From the NCBI GenBank assembly GCA_964035575.1, contig OZ037902.1:124001-188000 (forward strand): 64,000 nt of DNA. The letters are read 5' to 3'. Position 1 is the first letter of the stretch. Each line of letters starts with the position of its first letter. Positions 9,896-20,540 of this stretch are shown here, in pieces. Under the pieces are notes generated by a model. It did not search any database and was not told the DNA's origin. It saw nothing but the letters and a program-made list of their open reading frames with translations. Made by a program: the position numbers and the translations under genes. The stretch comes from Rhynchopus sp. YZ270_cl-10 (taxonomy: Eukaryota; Euglenozoa; Diplonemea; Diplonemida; Diplonemidae).

Positions 9896-11756
9896 AGGTA
9901 GGGACATTCTCTTCAGAGACGCAACGGGTGGGCTCAAAGGGAACGATTGATGGGGAAAAAAATAATCCTTTTTTTTTGAAAAAAAAATTTCCCCCCGCTT
10001 TTACAAAATGACAAAAGCAAGGGGGGATCAGGGAGGGGGGGGATGAGTGTGGAGAAATGCAGAATGCCTTTCTCCTTTTTTGCAGACAATTATTTTGTTT
10101 TGTTTGTGCGTAAAGTGTGTGTGATGTATATTCTGTGCTGAATATTGTACACGCAATACGCTCCCACTGACTACCTGGCCGTGGGGACGTCTCTTTCAAG
10201 AGGAAAGGAAACCCTCTTGAAGACCAATAAAAAAAGAAGAGGAAACCTCTCGTGCAACACACACCTAGAAAGGAACAAGAACTACTTTGCCACAGCATCA
10301 TGATTCGTGCGAAGTCCAGTTCTTTTTTTGAAAGCTTGGTTGTATTAGTGTAGCCACCCTAGAGTGTGCTCCACTATAACTAACTATAACTATATTTTTT
10401 TTTTTTTGAGATTACGGCAGCACAGCACTGTACAAAGGCTGTGCCACAAAAACAAAACAAAAATGCTGCTGAAAAAAAAAAAAAAAAAAAAAAAATGAAA
10501 AAAAGGAGAAGTGCAAAGCAATTCACCTGGCAACACCAGGGAACGCAGAACACTAAAAGATGGATTGTTTCCGAAACGACAGAGAAAAGCCTCTGTTTCG
10601 GGGGGAAAAGAAGTACTCCCTCCAGATTCCACATTCACACACAAAAGAGGTTCTTCGTGGAAGATGGAGGGGAACCAAAACTACAAAAAAAAGGCAACAA
10701 CACTCAAAAAAAAAGAGTGAGAAAAAATCAAAAGGGTTTCTAAGAAACACACAGAAATGATGGAAAAAGGGGGGGGGAAGAAGGGGAGGGGAGAGGCATG
10801 GCTTGAAGACACGGAAGTGTGTCAGCAAACATCAAGTCTTCCTCTCCTTTTGTTCCCTTCCCCCCTCCTCTAAAGATCCAATAAAAAAACGACAAAAAAA
10901 TAGTTTTCATTACAAAGAACAAATGCACCTGACACAACACTTTTATCCCCGTTTTATTCACCCGTCTCACAATGTAGAATAAGAATCGTAAGTTTTTTTT
11001 TTCTCTTCGAAATATTTCATTCGTACTCCCACAGAGGGACCCTCATGAAATTCCTTTTATTGGGGAGAGAGTTCTTACCCTCCATCCGGGGGGGAAATAT
11101 ATCATGAAGAGAACCCTATTTTTTTTTCATACATCCATTTCCCTCAAGGCTGTTGGGCTCCCTGTGTGCCCTACATCACCCGTTTGCTAAGGTGGTGAAG
11201 ACAGAGAAGGTGCCGCTTTGCTACCCTTTGGAGGAAATGAATGACAAAAAAAAAAATCTGTGAAAAATTGCGCCACAGAAGGACAAGGTGTACGAGATGA
11301 AGTTCTCAAGCCTCCCTTTCTGCTTTTGGCGACACCTCTGAGAAGAAAAAACAGAAATTAAAAGATGGATAATTATATTAATTATATTATTATGTCTCTC
11401 ATACACACAAAACATCTTTTACTAAATCTACATAAAGTACTGAATAGGAGGGGGTCTGTGTCCTTTGGTTTGTTTATTGCACTATTGTCATCAAAAAAAC
11501 GGTTTCTGCAGTACACCACGAGAGGTGGAGGGAGATTTGAGATCATACTACACTGTTTTGTCAATTTGTTCAAAAAAAAAAGAGAAAAAATGTTTCAAAT
11601 ACTGGAAAAAAGAAAAAAAAACTGAAGGTTGGAAGATTGAATGTGCCTCATGCCGCAAACATCTTCACCACTATCGTTATCGTGAGGGAACACAAAAAAA
11701 AGGGGGGAAGGGGGTATAGTTAGGGAAATGAAAAAAATGAAAGATTGTTTTTTTTT

Positions 11757-11864
11757 GAAAACTTGGTTGTATTAGTGTAGCCACCCTAAGAAGTGTGTGC
11801 TCCGCTAATACCGATTTTTTTTTTTTTTGTTATGTGGACCTAAGCCTCTCGGCGTTCAGTCATT
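11757..11864. repeat. H6 followed by H2
   Basis: A complete forward H6 unit (TTGGTTGTATTAGTGTAGCC...) is followed after a T-run by an H2 unit (CCTAAGCCTCTCGGCGTTCAG). The families occur in many different orders, so they are separate units, not one long repeat. Confidence 0.65.
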
Positions 11865-12000
11865 AAAGAAAAACAATGTTTAGTTCTTTTTTTTTTATCC
11901 TCTCCCCTGTGGAAACAGAACCACAAAAAGTGCTCGGGCTTTTACTAGAAGAGATACCCCTAAAGCTTCTTTGTGTTGCAGAACTTTGAAACAAAAAAAC

Positions 12001-12066
12001 TGTTTCATGTACTAACTATTCTACTGAATAGATGGTATAATAGGGTGCACTAAATGTACCCAAACT
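12001..12066. repeat. Dispersed repeat H9, longest copy
   Basis: It includes TATTCTACTGAATAGATGG, a small hairpin, followed by the TATAATAGGGTGCAC block shared with 1362-1397. At 29010-29053 the hairpin half is retained and the second half is truncated. Confidence 0.65.
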
Positions 12067-12208
12067 CAAAAAAACGAAATTTGAAATACAAAGCCATGAC
12101 AGTGTACCCCAAACAAAAAGAAAGAAAAGCTGCATAAAAAACAAACAATTCCCGTTGTTCCCTGGAAGTGATGTCCTATCGACGTGATAAAATGAAAAAA
12201 AAAAAACT

Positions 12209-12266
12209 GTAGTTATTGATGCAGGCACCTCCAACTGACCCTCAGACATCCGGATGAACTCACAAA
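12209..12266. repeat. Dispersed repeat H5, copy 3
   Basis: This is a shortened H5 copy lacking the middle GTACTGACTGCCAG block but keeping both ends. Confidence 0.6.
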
Positions 12267-12887
12267 AAAAAAATAAAAATGAATCACGCTACTGGAAGGA
12301 GTATTTGCTATCTTAAAATAGTTCTCACTTTATGGGCTTTCTCGCTGGGTTGTTTCTTTTTTTTTTACACAACTGTCTTTTTTTTATCTTTTTTTTGTTC
12401 AAAATTCTGCCAAAGAAAAAACTTGTGGGTTTTATTCACGTGTGATAGCCCCTATGAACTAGCTCTTTGGATGTTCTACTAAATCACAGAAAAAAAGAGA
12501 GGAGAAAAAACGGCGTTTATTGAAAAGCAAAAAAAAATGTTAAAATATGTTGGAATGTGAGAAGATGAAAATGTGCTCTAATATGTGCACACGCATCTGA
12601 TTAGAACAAAAAGTTAAGAAAAGGAAGAAGGAAGGGTCAGAGACGGCAATACAGTGGAGAGAAGGGGAAGATAACCCCCACAACTACCGCTCCTTTGTTT
12701 GCAAAGAATTTTTTTTTTTTTTTTGATTTTTTTATTTGCAACGATGAACCAAAGGTACGTCTTTAGTCACTGTGTGAGTGGATCTAAAATAATGTTTGAA
12801 GGACAAAAAAAAATACCCCAAAAACGAGAATACACTTTATTGTGCTGTTCCCCATCTTTTAGGGTTTCAAGAGAAAAAAAAAAACAT

Positions 12888-13514
12888 TTAGTCACGCACT
12901 ACCCGCGCCTTGGCTTTCAATACGCGGGGTTTGTCGACCAAAATGTCCTTCAATGAACGTTGGTTCAGCGCTGTGGCACGGTCTTCCTGGTGGAGGTCCT
13001 TTGGAACGGTTCCTCTAGCGAGGATGTGCGGACGTCCACAGGCACCGTCGCATTTTCCTGCGTAGAAATCCGGACATTTGCTGTGGTTGTCCAACACGGT
13101 CGTCCAAAGCGCTCTGCACACCAGACAGCGCAGACGGAGACCACGAGTCACCTTCCTCCCACGGGAGCGTGTCCAGCAGTTGTGCTCGCATGGCGCTAGG
13201 TCGCCTTCGACTCCTACGAGCGTTGTGAGGGGTGGGAGGTCCGCCTCATCCACATCCGAGGAGGACGAGCACGTAGTGGTGCCGTCTGTGCCGTCAGCGT
13301 CGACGTCGCAAGAGGAGTTGCACTCTGCAGTCTCGGAGGGCGACGACGGTGCAGAGGGAGGGGTGGTGGTGCCCCAGTGGTCGAAGGAGAAGTGGCTGAG
13401 GCCCTGGCATGGTCCCATGTGATCCTCGTCGCTGTCCAGCATATGCAAAATAGCAGCAACATTCCCCGCCTCCGCCTCCACAACACTCTGCGGGTATGTC
13501 ACAAAGCAAGTCAT
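12888..13514 (-). CDS. ZF3, double zinc-binding module protein
   Basis: I start this 208-residue paralog at the ATG giving MTCFVTYPQS. The open frame continues upstream, but there it runs through unrelated repeats (H4 and H8) and looks non-coding. Residues 25-105 are Asp/Ser/Thr-rich and acidic, with DEADLPPL near 89-96 matching the MPDL motif of other copies. The zinc module is Cys109-x-His111, Trp114, Cys130-x2-Cys133, Cys147-x7-Cys155-x3-Cys159-x3-His163, then PHILARGTVPKD. The tail RSLKDILVDKPR and a basic end match ZF1 closely. ZF1, ZF3 and ZF6 are nearly identical across the module, so they probably bind similar targets. A candidate splice acceptor (CACCACCACCAG) lies 28 nt upstream. 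Confidence 0.85.
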   Translation of the reverse strand: MTCFVTYPQSVVEAEAGNVAAILHMLDSDEDHMGPCQGLSHFSFDHWGTTTPPSAPSSPSETAECNSSCDVDADGTDGTTTCSSSSDVDEADLPPLTTLVGVEGDLAPCEHNCWTRSRGRKVTRGLRLRCLVCRALWTTVLDNHSKCPDFYAGKCDGACGRPHILARGTVPKDLHQEDRATALNQRSLKDILVDKPRVLKAKARVVRD

Positions 13515-13545
13515 TATTATTTTTTGTTGAAAATATGGTTTTCTG

Positions 13546-15229
13546 GTGGTGGTGTCTTTTTGGGGCAAAGTAAAACGGAAGTAGGGAGGCGAAAGAGCTT
13601 TTCTGGACGTGGGTTGACACAGTACGTCGACAGTTTTGTGGCGGTGTCGTAGGACGGAAGAGGATGTCTCCTCGCGTTGAGCTGGAAGGTGTTCAGATTG
13701 AAAAATGCGAGAATAATTCGTTTTTTTTTTTGGGGGTTTTTTAAAATGCGCTGAAGGGGGGGAGAGAGGGGCGAGAGGGGAGAAGGGGGGGTGCGGAACA
13801 GCAACAGAGAGGGGGGGAAAAAGGTGAAGTTGATAGTGCAAAAAAACGCCTCTGGGACGCAAGGCACTGACACTCCGAAGGGGGGGGGGGAAAGAGTAGT
13901 TGAAACGTGTTAAAACGCATCTCAGTCGAGCTCATGCAAAAGGGTGGGACGTGAGTGGTCCGTACCGTAAGAGAACAGAGGCGGTTCACACAAAAAAAAA
14001 CGAGTTTAGTATAGTGGAGTTCATCCTCGGGTGGCTACACTAATACAACCACGTTTTCAAAAAACAAAACAAAAAAAAAAACAAAAGTGTCACTTGTCGT
14101 TCCCTCACCCCCCTTCTTGTAGTTGTTTGATGCGTTGACGCTTCCACACACACTAAAAATTACCTGTTGGTTGGTGGTGTTGCGGAGCACGGTTGGGTGA
14201 GTGAACGACGTGACACTTTCCGCTCACAAAGTAGTGTGCGTAAAAAAAAAAAAAAAAAAAAAAGCAAAATTTTGAAAGATGAGCGTGTCTCTCGACGGAC
14301 ATACACATCTTCAAAAATAAAATAACTCTGCACGTTTTCTTTGAGAAAGAAAGCTTTTAGGGTCGATGCGTCTCACGACGCAAAAATATAATAATAAAAA
14401 AAAAGCAAGTCGTTTTCTGCGACAGATTTCCACAGAAACAAAAAAAACAGTCCCTCAAATGACTCCACGCCCATAGCAAACAGCAGTAGCGATGCACGCA
14501 TCAGCCTTCTTTTGAAGGCAATAAATCTTTGTTTTCCCGCCCACGTACACTACACACACTGAAGCTTATACACGCTGACCAAGCGTCAGTCTCTCAGACT
14601 CACTGCTTCACTCCAATCCCGATCTGTGCGGTATCGTTTTCAAAGAAAAAAAATATAGAGTGTTTTGATAGGCTATTTAGATGTATTCTTGCAGACTTTA
14701 AATCCCTCTTTTCTTTTTGTTTTGCTTGCTAAAAAGAAATGCGAGCAACAGAAAGAAATTTGACAAAAAAAGGTCGACTTGTATCCGAGGGTACAGACAA
14801 CATATCTTTTTGCAATACAAGGTGATCATGTCTCTAAATCAAGAATTGTCTTCCGAAAAAAGTAATAAAAAAATAAAAATTGTGTGTCGCAGACCCATCT
14901 CTGTACGCCCGAAAACAAAGGTCTTTGAAATACAACAGCCCGCTTGGGGCAGTGTACCTCTAAAACAAAGAATCGGAAATAGAGTTCAGGAAAATGATCA
15001 TCACAAAACACATTGTAATTACTTTTTTGACGGACGGGGTGGGGGGAGAAAGGGAGAGAGATGAGAATTGAAGGATAAAGCAAACCCTTCTTCCCCTCAT
15101 CACTCTTCCTGATCCGCCCTTTCCCATAAAAGCCACACAACGCTCTTCTTCGTTCAAAGCTGCGATATCACCGCACAACACAGTGAAGGTTTTTTTTTTT
15201 TTTTTTAAATTTCCTTCACGGTGGCCCAG
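13546..15229. other. Intergenic, hairpin repeats
   Basis: It holds H4 and H8 side by side (13824-13954), reversed H6 (14008-14060), H1 (14278-14312) and H3 (14925-14960). The apparent frames through 13600-14000 are repeat-derived. I see no gene. Confidence 0.6.
13824..13954. repeat. H4 and H8 repeats side by side
   Basis: An H4 unit (13824-13872) is followed by a G-run and an H8 unit (13894-13954). At 3131-3258 the same two families are adjacent in the other order, so adjacency alone does not define a composite element. Confidence 0.65.
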
Positions 15230-15520
15230 CGGACCCTTTTGGGGGTACCCCCAAAAGGGGTACCCCGCAGGGTAGGGTACCACACAGGGTAGGGTCCGCG
15301 GGGGGTACCCCCTCGCGTGGGCTACCCCAGGGGGTACCCCACAGGGTTGGGTAGGGTCCGCGCGGGGTACCCTTTGGGGGGTTTGGGGTACCCCGAGGGG
15401 TACCCCCCAGGGTCCGCGGGGGTACCCCATGGGGTACCCCTCAGGGTCCGCGGGGGTACCCCATGGGGTACCCCCGCGGACCCTGGGGGGTACCCCCCGG
15501 GGTACCCCCTGCACACCCGG
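15230..15520. repeat. GGGGTACCCC palindromic minisatellite
   Basis: There are about 20 irregular repetitions of the palindrome GGGGTACCCC with linkers such as GCGGACC and CAGGGT. Every unit can pair with every other, so the array can fold in many ways. A second, shorter array of the same type lies at 18384-18532, straight after the TACCTGTG array. Frames through it encode only Gly-Tyr-Pro repeats on both strands and are not genes. Confidence 0.85.
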
Positions 15521-15591
15521 TGGCTATTGCCTCCCAGGGAAAGGGACTCTCAAAAAATTTTTTTTGCCCTATATAGGCCTAATTTCGACGA

Positions 15592-16110
15592 TTTGAGGCC
15601 ATTAAAAGCAAAAATTGGCACTTTTGAGCATCTGTGGGGGTCTAAAACGCGGTTTTGCGCAGCCGATTTTTCGTGGTTTTTTTACCAAAGACAAGTCGAT
15701 TTTTGACCAATTTTTCATGAAAAATGTGAAGGAAATCGCTTAGGAACTTAGCTGTGTACGTGTTCTAGCTACTGCATACACCGCGGGGTATAACCAAAAT
15801 GACCGTATTTTGGCTGAAATTTCGACTTGACAATTTTTCCTCGATTTGGTCAATCTGAGGTTTTGTTTGGGGTTTTTGGGCCATTTTATGACCAACCACG
15901 CCCGCATACGTGGGAAATTACGCGCGCAATGACGACGTCACGGCGTGGGGAGCCCTCGTAATTACGAGGGGTGCTCCCGTGATCCTTTGAGGCCATTAAA
16001 AGCAAAATTTGGCACTTTTGAGCATCTGTGGGGGTCTAAAACGTGGTTTCGCGCCCGAAAAGTCGTGATTTTACCAAAGACGCGTCGATTTTTGACCCAA
16101 TTTTTTTTTT
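15592..16110. repeat. Two direct copies of a 126-bp unit
   Basis: Positions 15592-15717 recur at 15985-16110, from TTTGAGGCCATTAAAAGCAA through GCATCTGTGGGGGTCTAAAA to the TCGATTTTTGACC block. I estimate 85-90% identity by eye. The second copy lies inside the inverted-repeat element at 15788-16225. Confidence 0.8.
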
Positions 16111-16225
16111 CTTCTCGCCCAAAATCGGGCGTGGTGGGTCATAAATGGCCCAAAAAATACAAAGCCTCAATGAGCAAATTGTGAAGAAAAAAAAAATTGG
16201 TCGAAGTTTTGGTCATTTTTACCAT
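15788..16225. mobile_element. Inverted-repeat element, non-coding
   Basis: Arms of about 105-118 bp (15788-15905 and 16121-16225) are inverted copies sharing CGGGCGTGGTNGGTCATAAA, GGCCCAAAAA and, at the tips, AAATGACC. The centre carries a small palindrome, GAGCCCTCGTAATTACGAGG, and the second copy of the 126-bp direct repeat. I found no clear target-site duplication and no coding region, so it is a non-autonomous foldback-type element of unknown superfamily. Confidence 0.6.
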
Positions 16226-16438
16226 GTGGCAACAAATAGAATGCAGGTATCAGTATCAGTGGGATTGTTCGTGCAGTGATGTTCTCGTACCTGGAGAGTA
16301 GGCCGAGCGAGTGCTGCAAGGTATGTTTTTAAGCCCCGGTTTTTACACCCCCCCGCTCCCCCTTTTCGCCTTTGTCCCGCTCGGATGTAAATCGAAGCAT
16401 ATTTTTATTGTCAAAATTGTCACTTTTACTTTTTTATC

Positions 16439-16801
16439 ATGGCATCTCGTAACCTCTACAACTCTTTTACGTCAGGGAACCGGATGAGGTGCTACTTCCG
16501 GACTGAGGAAGGGCAGTCTTTTACTTTCTTTTTTGCATGGAAGAGGTACGGAGCGGCTTCTTGTTTGTTTGTTTGATTTTTTTTGTTGTAGTCTCTACTT
16601 TTGCGCTCAATTTCTCTCAACAGGTACCCGAACCGACGACCCTTCATCGTGACAGCGAAACAGTGCCGATGGAAGAGCTGGTGCAATTATTGCAAACCGG
16701 GTGGGGACCGCAAAAGTTGGGTTTTTAAACCAATTTTTCCATTAACCCACCCCATAGACCGCCCCAATTATTATGAAACTCTTAGTCAGTCACTGCTATA
16801 G
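16439..16801 (+). CDS. Spliced gene, truncated by a transposon
   Basis: Exon 1 is 16439-16545 and exon 2 is 16624-16801. The 78-bp intron (16546-16623) starts GTACGG and ends TTTCTCTCAACAG after a pyrimidine-rich stretch. Joining them keeps one frame of 94 residues: MASRNLYNSFTSGNRMRCYF at the start, then ...AWKRYPNRRPFIVTAKQC and a Cys-rich WCNYCKPGGDRKSW. The CNYC pair suggests a zinc-binding knuckle, but the rest is missing. The last residues overlap the end of a repeated transposon that begins near 16782, so the gene looks cut off by that element. An 18-bp match at 3475 suggests the gene was itself repeated. Function unknown. The splice call is strong by eye but unproven. Confidence 0.5.
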
Positions 16802-17604
16802 CCATTTAACCCAGGGAGCATAGCTAGTGCAAAAAATTCGACTTCGGGATCCGGAAAGTCTGTCCTCTGCTCTTGCGGAGGACTACAGTAGGCACAAGAA
16901 AATATCGCGTTCCCCCAGAAAACCAATTTTTGTCACAGTAATTTTTGCCCAGGGCATGCTCTTGAAGCATGGCGGCTTGGTGTGAGAAGGGGCAGTGTAT
17001 TGTTTTGTTCTAGATTTCAACGGTTGTTAGAACGAGTCAAGTGGATGCTTATCTAAACACTGACTTTAGTACAGACCCGAGAGATCAGATATGACTTTGA
17101 GGAAAGAACAAAGCAATGCATCTGTACCCGCACGCCAGGTTGTAGTGACTCCAGAATTTTCTTAAGTTTGCGCGAAAGAGAGCGGGGGCAACTCCTTTGT
17201 GTCATGAGTCCGCTGTGTAGCACAAAGCGAGGAACCTTAAAACACTACCTGCGTGGTGGCTGAATTCACATCCCTTAGAATTACCAGAATTCAGCCTTTG
17301 TTGAAGTAACGTACATACTTGTATGTGCGTGTCACGCTTCTCCACCCTTAAATGGGTGCACTGCTTCACTGCAGCGGGTAAGCCTCTCTCGACTAGTGCG
17401 AACTTAAGAATGTTCTGCTGCAACTTACCAAAATCGATTTTCTCACCCCAAACACCCGCAACACCCCACCTGCTACTTCGGTAGCCTGTGTTGTTGGGAG
17501 TTGGTTCTCATGTTGATCCCCAGTGACTGTCTTGCACTGCTTCTTCTGAGCCCAACGCTGTTTGGCCTGTCGACGGGGTAATAAATACGAAGACAGGGGG
17601 GCGG
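16782..17604. mobile_element. Degenerate DNA transposon, copy A
   Basis: This region matches 61219-61956 in reverse orientation. Shared blocks, read on the plus strand here, include GTCAGTCACTGCTATAGCC, GGGAGCATAGCTAGTGCAA, the GAAAGTCTGTCCTCTGCTC block, CATGCTCTTGAAGCATG and TATTGTTTTGTTCT. Further in, on the minus strand, both have ACATGAGAACCAACTCCCA and GTGTTTGGGGTG. A minus-strand frame near 17560-17450 reads RQAKQRWAQKKQCKTVTGDQ, which could be the end of a transposase, but it has decayed. A TTTAACCC near the tip recalls piggyBac ends without proving it. Confidence 0.6.
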
Positions 17605-17780
17605 TGCCAACAATTTTCCGATGATGTAACGTTTATCTGATTGATTTATCGTTTGATATACCTTGTGTGTCCTTCTTCATGCACACCAAGCAACATATAT
17701 TGAACGGTATTTTCAAGCGATACTTCGTTATGTCATCGGGGGGCGGACCCCGCGCGGACCCTTGACTCTGGCACTCTGGC

Positions 17781-18383
17781 TGTACCTGTGTACCTGTGTA
17801 CCTGTGTACCTGTGTACCTGTGTACCTGTGTACCTGTGTACCTGTGTACCTGTGTACCTGTGTACCTGTGTACCTGTGTACCTGTGTACCTGTGTACCTG
17901 TGTACCTGTGTACCTGTGTACCTGTGTACCTGTGTACCTGTGTACCTGTGTACCTGTGCACCTGTGTACCTGTGTACCTGTGTACCTGTGTACCTGTGTA
18001 CCTGTGTACCTGTGTACCTGTGTACCTGTGTACCTGTGTACCTGTGTACCTGTGTACCTGTGTACCTGTGTACCTGTGTACCTGTGTACCTGTGTACCTG
18101 TGTACCTGTGTACCTGTGTACCTGTGTACCTGTGTACCTGTGTACCTGTGTACCTGTGTACCTGTGTACCTGTGTACCTGTGTACCTGTGTACCTGTGTA
18201 CCTGTGTACCTGTGTACCTGTGTACCTGTGTACCTGTGTACCTGTGTACCTGTGTACCTGTGTACCTGTGTACCTGTGTACCTGTGTACCTGTGTACCTG
18301 TGTACCTGTGTACCTGTGTACCTGTGTACCTGTGTACCTGTGTACCTGGGTACCTGTGTACCTGTGTACCTGTGTACCTGTAC
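17781..18383. repeat. TACCTGTG satellite, about 75 copies
   Basis: This is a very regular 8-bp tandem array of about 600 bp with only two or three variant units (GCACCTGTG near 17957, GGGTACC near 18349). It is open in several frames on both strands (alternating YLCTCVPV and HRYTGTQV patterns), because 8-bp units give a 24-bp coding period without stops. That is a property of the repeat, not evidence of a gene. Confidence 0.95.
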
Positions 18384-18532
18384 CGGGGGTACCCCATGGG
18401 GTACCCCCGGGGGTAGTCTGGGGGGTACCCCATGGGGTACCCCTCAGATTTGGGGGGTACCCCATGGGGTACCCCATGGGGTAGTCTGGGGGGTACCCCA
18501 TGGGGTACCCCCCGCGGACCCTACCCTAAGGG
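18384..18532. repeat. GGGGTACCCC minisatellite, second array
   Basis: Repeated GGGGTACCCCATGGGGTACC units with a GGTAGTCTGGG linker directly abut the 8-bp satellite. It is the same class as 15230-15520, and the two arrays bracket the spliced gene and transposon copy A. Confidence 0.85.
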
Positions 18533-19889
18533 TAGGAATGGGCCACCGTGTTATGACAAACGAGATGTGTTGCAACAGTATGTTTTGGTACTGTACTATT
18601 TGATATGCGTGAAGTATTTTTCCCTATCCAACCTGATTTTTTCCTGAAAAAATTTTTTTGGTGGATTTTTTCAATGCAAATGCCACCGAACTCCATCAAA
18701 TTTCAGGGGGAAAAATCAGGGACGTATGCACGACAAAAAAGGATAAACCTAAAGTATAGTGGATCAAAAAAAAATGTCGAAAATATGTCCCACAAAACAT
18801 GGTCCGGGTCCCGTCTGGGATATCCGGCTGAAATAATGTGAGTCTTGAGGGTTAGAAATATGCACCACTGTGTACCACTGTGTACGATGTAGAAAATGAC
18901 AAAAAAAAAAAAATATATATATATATAAGAGGATCCTAAGCCGTGTTTAGTCTTGATGGGGGAAAAAACGAAAAATGGGTCGGCAAGAAAGGTTGACAAC
19001 GCAAAATAAAAATGTAAAGCCTCTCGTGACATTGTACTTCAAAAAAGAGAAAAAGAAAAGAAAATACGGCTGAAGACAACGCAATGACTAAAAAAAAAGG
19101 GGGGGGGGGAATATCTCAAAAAAAGCGAGAAAAGCGTTTAGAGTAGCTAGCTCTTCAGTTGCTTTACTGAGGACGTATCCAAAATTGATGTTAAAGTACG
19201 TATCCTACAAAGGACTCTCTCCCTCTCTCTCTTCACAGTGCGTTTGGCTTTAGCAACATTCGCTTTGGCATTTTTATTTTTTTTTGCGACGTTGCTGCCA
19301 ATCAACACCACTCCAAGAGAATACTGTAGAGAACACTAGGCAGATGAGTGCAATGTACAGTAGCATACAGTACATAGGCTGCAGGGCTGCTTCGAGGACA
19401 ACACCTCTGTTTCACTAACAATATTTGCTTCAATAAAAAATGACTAATTGGGGGGGAGAGGAAAAAGTCAAAAAAACAATGTACCACACTTAAAGTTGAA
19501 CAGTACAAAAAAAAAACAGGGGGTTTTTTGGGAGGGGAAAGGTTCGTTTTTTGGAGACACTGTACATTTTTTTTATGTGCTGCTGCAGAACAGAGCAGAG
19601 CAGGATAAATGCCAGGACACGGGGGTAAAAAAAAAGGGAGGGGGGGTCGGATCGAGGGAGTGAGGGAAAGGCGGAAGCTACGGAGAGAAGCCCTACGTTC
19701 TCTTTCTCCATTGTTTTTCTTCACCCCCCTTAACATCATCTGTGGGTGTTTACCACTCTAAGTACCCACCTTCAAACACACAAACTCACCCTACTCCCCC
19801 TCCCTTGCCTAGCGTACGATGTGTCTCCTCTGCCTCGACAGTGCATTGTCAGTACGTAACGTAATACGCCCCAAAAACACGAAACAAAT

Positions 19890-20046
19890 CATGCGTCGTG
19901 GTCCGCCTGAGTCCCTCTCAGGTCCGTCTCAAATCATCTCAAATCGGGCGGACCTGAGACAGAACTGAGACGAAACTGAGACGGACTTTCAAAGTCCGCC
20001 ATAGTCCGTCTCAACTCAGTCGGACTCCAGCGGACCACAAAGTATG
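19890..20046. mobile_element. Small CATAC-type foldback element
   Basis: The inverted ends are CATGCGTCGTGGTCCGC on the left and, read inward from the right, CATACTTTGTGGTCCGC, followed by GAGTCC blocks. The interior consists of GAGAC/GTCTC and GGAC variants. Flanks are AACAAAT on the left and AAAAAAT on the right, a possible duplication with one mismatch. The right tip resembles the larger CATAC elements at 42412 and 56162. Confidence 0.6.
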
Positions 20047-20508
20047 AAAAAATGCGCATTTTTTTTTAAAGGTATCCGTACCGTGCTGATATGCGTGTGA
20101 TTTCTTTTTGGAAGCATTTTGTCAAAAACGACCTTGAGGATATAAATGAGGGGAGAGGGGAAAAACAGGAGAAAAATGGTAAGATGAACTGTCAAGGTTT
20201 GGAAATGACAATTGTTTTTTTGTTGGCTTTGTTTGTTGTGCCTCATGTTTACATGCTAATTCTTAAAACAGAATGGGGGGGTAGGGTAGGGTAGGGGGCG
20301 AGGGGGAAACCAACCGCTAAGATGAATGTGCTTCTCTCGTGCACCTCATGAGTGAGGATTACAATGTCATTTCGTCACTTTTATAACATAATTTTCACTT
20401 GTCAGGTGCCCTCTGGACCACGTCGTGTATCTTTGGTAGGGAAGGTTTATTTTTTAAAAAATTGAAACCAGAAATTTAATTTCTGGTATTTTTGGGGGTG
20501 GATTATAC

Positions 20509-20540
20509 GATGCCCATAAGCCTCTGTGCTGAGGCACCTT
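20509..20540. repeat. H2 hairpin copy with strong stem
   Basis: Here GCCTC and GAGGC pair around TGTGCT. The stem bases differ from those at 6357 but still pair, which is compensatory change. Confidence 0.55.

Larger units (their letters stand above)
9557..12887. other. Intergenic, hairpin repeats only
   Basis: No convincing gene. It holds H6 (10330-10376, 11757-11808), H1 (11639-11666), H2 (11834-11864), H9 (12001-12066) and H5 (12209-12266), separated by homopolymer tracts. A segment at 9600-9900 is more complex in composition, but I could not read a protein in it. Confidence 0.6.

Noticed and set aside
13515-13862. N-terminal extension of ZF3
   Set aside because: The upstream frame runs through H4 and flanking simple sequence and gives low-complexity protein. 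The paralogs indicate a start near 13514.
16782-17604. Assignment of transposon copies A and B to piggyBac
   Set aside because: A TTAACC-like sequence lies near the tip, but both copies share sequence beyond it, and no catalytic motif can be read. Superfamily left open.
17633-18603. Several long open frames (over 250 codons) on both strands
   Set aside because: They are produced by the 8-bp TACCTGTG satellite, which has no stops in any reading. The translations are pure 8-residue repeats.
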